A stretch of DNA of 64,000 nt. It comes from Bradyrhizobium sp. AZCC 2262. GTDB lineage: Bacteria; Pseudomonadota; Alphaproteobacteria; Rhizobiales; Xanthobacteraceae. A program made the translations under genes and the position numbers. Positions 62,990 through 64,000 of this stretch are shown in pieces (position 1 is the first letter of the stretch; the number at the start of each line of letters is the position of its first letter). A model generated the notes under the pieces. It was not told the origin of the DNA, searched no databases, and saw only the letters and a list, made by a program, of their open reading frames with translations. The DNA is taken from contig NZ_JAZHRT010000001.1 of the NCBI RefSeq assembly GCF_036924535.1, positions 1,798,001 through 1,862,000 on the forward strand, in the 5' to 3' direction.

Positions 62990-63271
62990 ATGTTGCGCAA
63001 GACCATGGTTGTTATTGCAATTGTCTTTCTCGGAAGCTCCGGGCTTTCCACAGGCGCGTTTGCCCGAAGCGGCGGCCATGGTGGCGGTGGCGGAGGTGAT
63101 AGCTTTCGCGGCAATCACCTTCGCGGCGGCTTCGGTGGTATTCGCGCTGACAGCTTTGGCGTTTACGGTAACCGCACTGGCGGTTCACGTAACGGATTGC
63201 TTGGGTACGGGAACCGCGATGTGTGGGGCCACTGGGGCGCCTACTACGGGCCCATGATTCCCGCGATTTGA
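62990..63271 (+). CDS. Glycine-rich secreted protein
   Basis: 93 residues from ATG 62990 (GAGG upstream): signal peptide (MVVIAIVFLGSSGLSTGAFA), then a Gly-rich region (GGHGGGGGGDSFRGNHLRGG, then FGVYGNRTGG) and a Tyr/Trp-containing end (VWGHWGAYYGPMIPAI). It resembles the Gly-rich protein at 33034 in type but not in detail. Function unknown. No box was found upstream. Confidence 0.65.
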   Translation: MLRKTMVVIAIVFLGSSGLSTGAFARSGGHGGGGGGDSFRGNHLRGGFGGIRADSFGVYGNRTGGSRNGLLGYGNRDVWGHWGAYYGPMIPAI

Positions 63272-63319
63272 ACCGAGAGTCGTATGGTCGCATAAGACGT
63301 CATGCTGGAGTCCTCCCTG

Positions 63320-63889
63320 ATGCCTCAATTCCGACTGCTCGGCCTCTCCGGCAGCCTGCGCCGCGCCTCCAACAGCACCGCGGTGCTTCGTGGCCTTCAG
63401 GACGCGCTTGGGCTCCGGGCTGCGCTCGACATTTTCCCGCTGCATGCGATTCCGCTCTACAATGAGGATGATGACGCCGAGCACGCCCCCGAATCCGTGC
63501 GTGCCCTGCGTTCGGCGATCGATGCCAGCGATGGCGTGATCATAATCTCGCCCGAATACAATCATGGCATGTCGGGCGTCCTGAAGAACGCGCTCGACTG
63601 GGCCTCGCGGCCGTACGGGTTGTCGGTGCTGAAAAGAAAGCCGGTACTGACGATGACGGCCTCGCCCGCGTTCATCGGCGGTGTGCGCGCGCAGCAGCAG
63701 ATGAACGAGACGCTCGCATCGATACCGGCACGTCCTGTTTTTCGGCCCCAGATCGTGATCGGCGGCGTGCATGAGAAGGTGCGCGAAGGGCGCCTCATCG
63801 ACGAAGCTGCGCTCAGCTTCGCACTTGCGGGTGTTGATGATCTCATCGAGGAGATCAGGGCAGTTCGCTCCGTCCGAAAGGCGGCATGA
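63320..63889 (+). CDS. NAD(P)H-dependent FMN reductase
   Basis: 189 residues of the flavodoxin-like NADPH:FMN reductase family: LLGLSGSLRRASNSTAVLRGL binds the FMN phosphate, and ISPEYNHGMSGVLKNALDWASRP is the family signature. It is cytoplasmic; members reduce flavins, quinones, chromate or azo dyes. I prefer ATG 63320, with GGAG eight bases upstream, over ATG 63302. Confidence 0.88.
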   Translation: MPQFRLLGLSGSLRRASNSTAVLRGLQDALGLRAALDIFPLHAIPLYNEDDDAEHAPESVRALRSAIDASDGVIIISPEYNHGMSGVLKNALDWASRPYGLSVLKRKPVLTMTASPAFIGGVRAQQQMNETLASIPARPVFRPQIVIGGVHEKVREGRLIDEAALSFALAGVDDLIEEIRAVRSVRKAA

Positions 63890-64000
63890 ACGTCACGGCC
63901 GCTGCATGAGGGGGCAGGGAACGACAATTGGAAACTCAAGCTGCGCTTCGGGGTGTCGTACCAAAACGAATGACGCACATCCCGCCAGTTGTCGCAGCGA

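Noticed and set aside
1..64000. CRISPR arrays, insertion sequences, integrases, rRNA operons
   Set aside because: No regularly spaced direct repeats, transposase-like proteins, terminal inverted repeats with target duplications, or rRNA-like sequence were seen by eye.

Overview
The window looks like chromosomal DNA of an alphaproteobacterium of the Bradyrhizobium/Rhodopseudomonas group. This is inferred from the high GC, the codon use, FixJ-type response regulators, large PAS histidine kinases, a rhizobial-type RpoH, a cioAB-type bd oxidase and many short secreted Gly/Pro-rich proteins. It is an accessory 'redox and stress' region rather than a housekeeping one. I see no rRNA, tRNA, CRISPR array, integrase or insertion sequence.

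Layout. 0.6-6.4 kb: a four-PAS histidine kinase with a coupled FixJ/NodW-like regulator, a receiver-only protein and a HAMP kinase. 6.5-9 kb: a doxDA gene broken by a stop codon, a DsrE-like Tat protein, a small secreted protein. 9-16.3 kb: AraC regulator, two dehydrogenase/reductase genes, the bd oxidase cioAB, a DUF1275 protein, a thioesterase. 16.4-23.6 kb: cupins (one a pseudogene) around a periplasmic PaoABC-like molybdo-flavoenzyme with its own cytochrome c. 23.9-29 kb: RND efflux operon. 29-36.6 kb: FdhF/YdeP-like molybdopterin oxidoreductase, an rpoH paralogue, Gly-rich protein, AhpD-like protein, multicopper oxidase and a 26-codon pqqA. 36.9-42 kb: DUF2231 protein, sorbosone/glucose dehydrogenase-like lipoprotein, OprB porin, methanol-type cytochrome c, two tandem mini membrane proteins. 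42-46 kb: MFS carrier and a kup gene with three frameshifts. 46.4-53.3 kb: a 1834-residue Ser/Thr kinase-ATPase-histidine kinase and an orphan solute-binding protein. 53.7-64 kb: fdhD, cytochrome c, cytochrome b561, catalase-like peroxidase, a second inverted copy of the DUF2231/sorbosone dehydrogenase pair, small secreted proteins, SoxC/SoxD-like sulfite dehydrogenase and an FMN reductase.

The most striking feature is a 16-bp imperfect palindrome, (C/T)TAAA-N6-TT(T/C)A(G/A/T), found about 23 times and always between genes. It lies mostly 57-200 bp upstream of start codons, and three times as tandem pairs 19-20 bp apart. Its 5-6-5 geometry is that of the Tod/Sty boxes (consensus recalled as ATAAAC-N4-GTTTAT) bound by TodT/StyR, which belong to the same FixJ-type regulator subfamily as the protein at 3429-4082. 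I infer that most of this 60-kb region is one regulon, joining bd oxidase, Mo-enzymes, fdhD, pqqA, multicopper oxidase, RND efflux, rpoH, cupins, potassium uptake and small secreted proteins under a PAS-kinase/FixJ-type pathway. 'Tod/Sty-like box' below means this motif.

Several genes are decaying (doxDA, kup, one cupin, a porin tail) and one gene pair has been duplicated in inverted orientation, so the region is still being remodelled.
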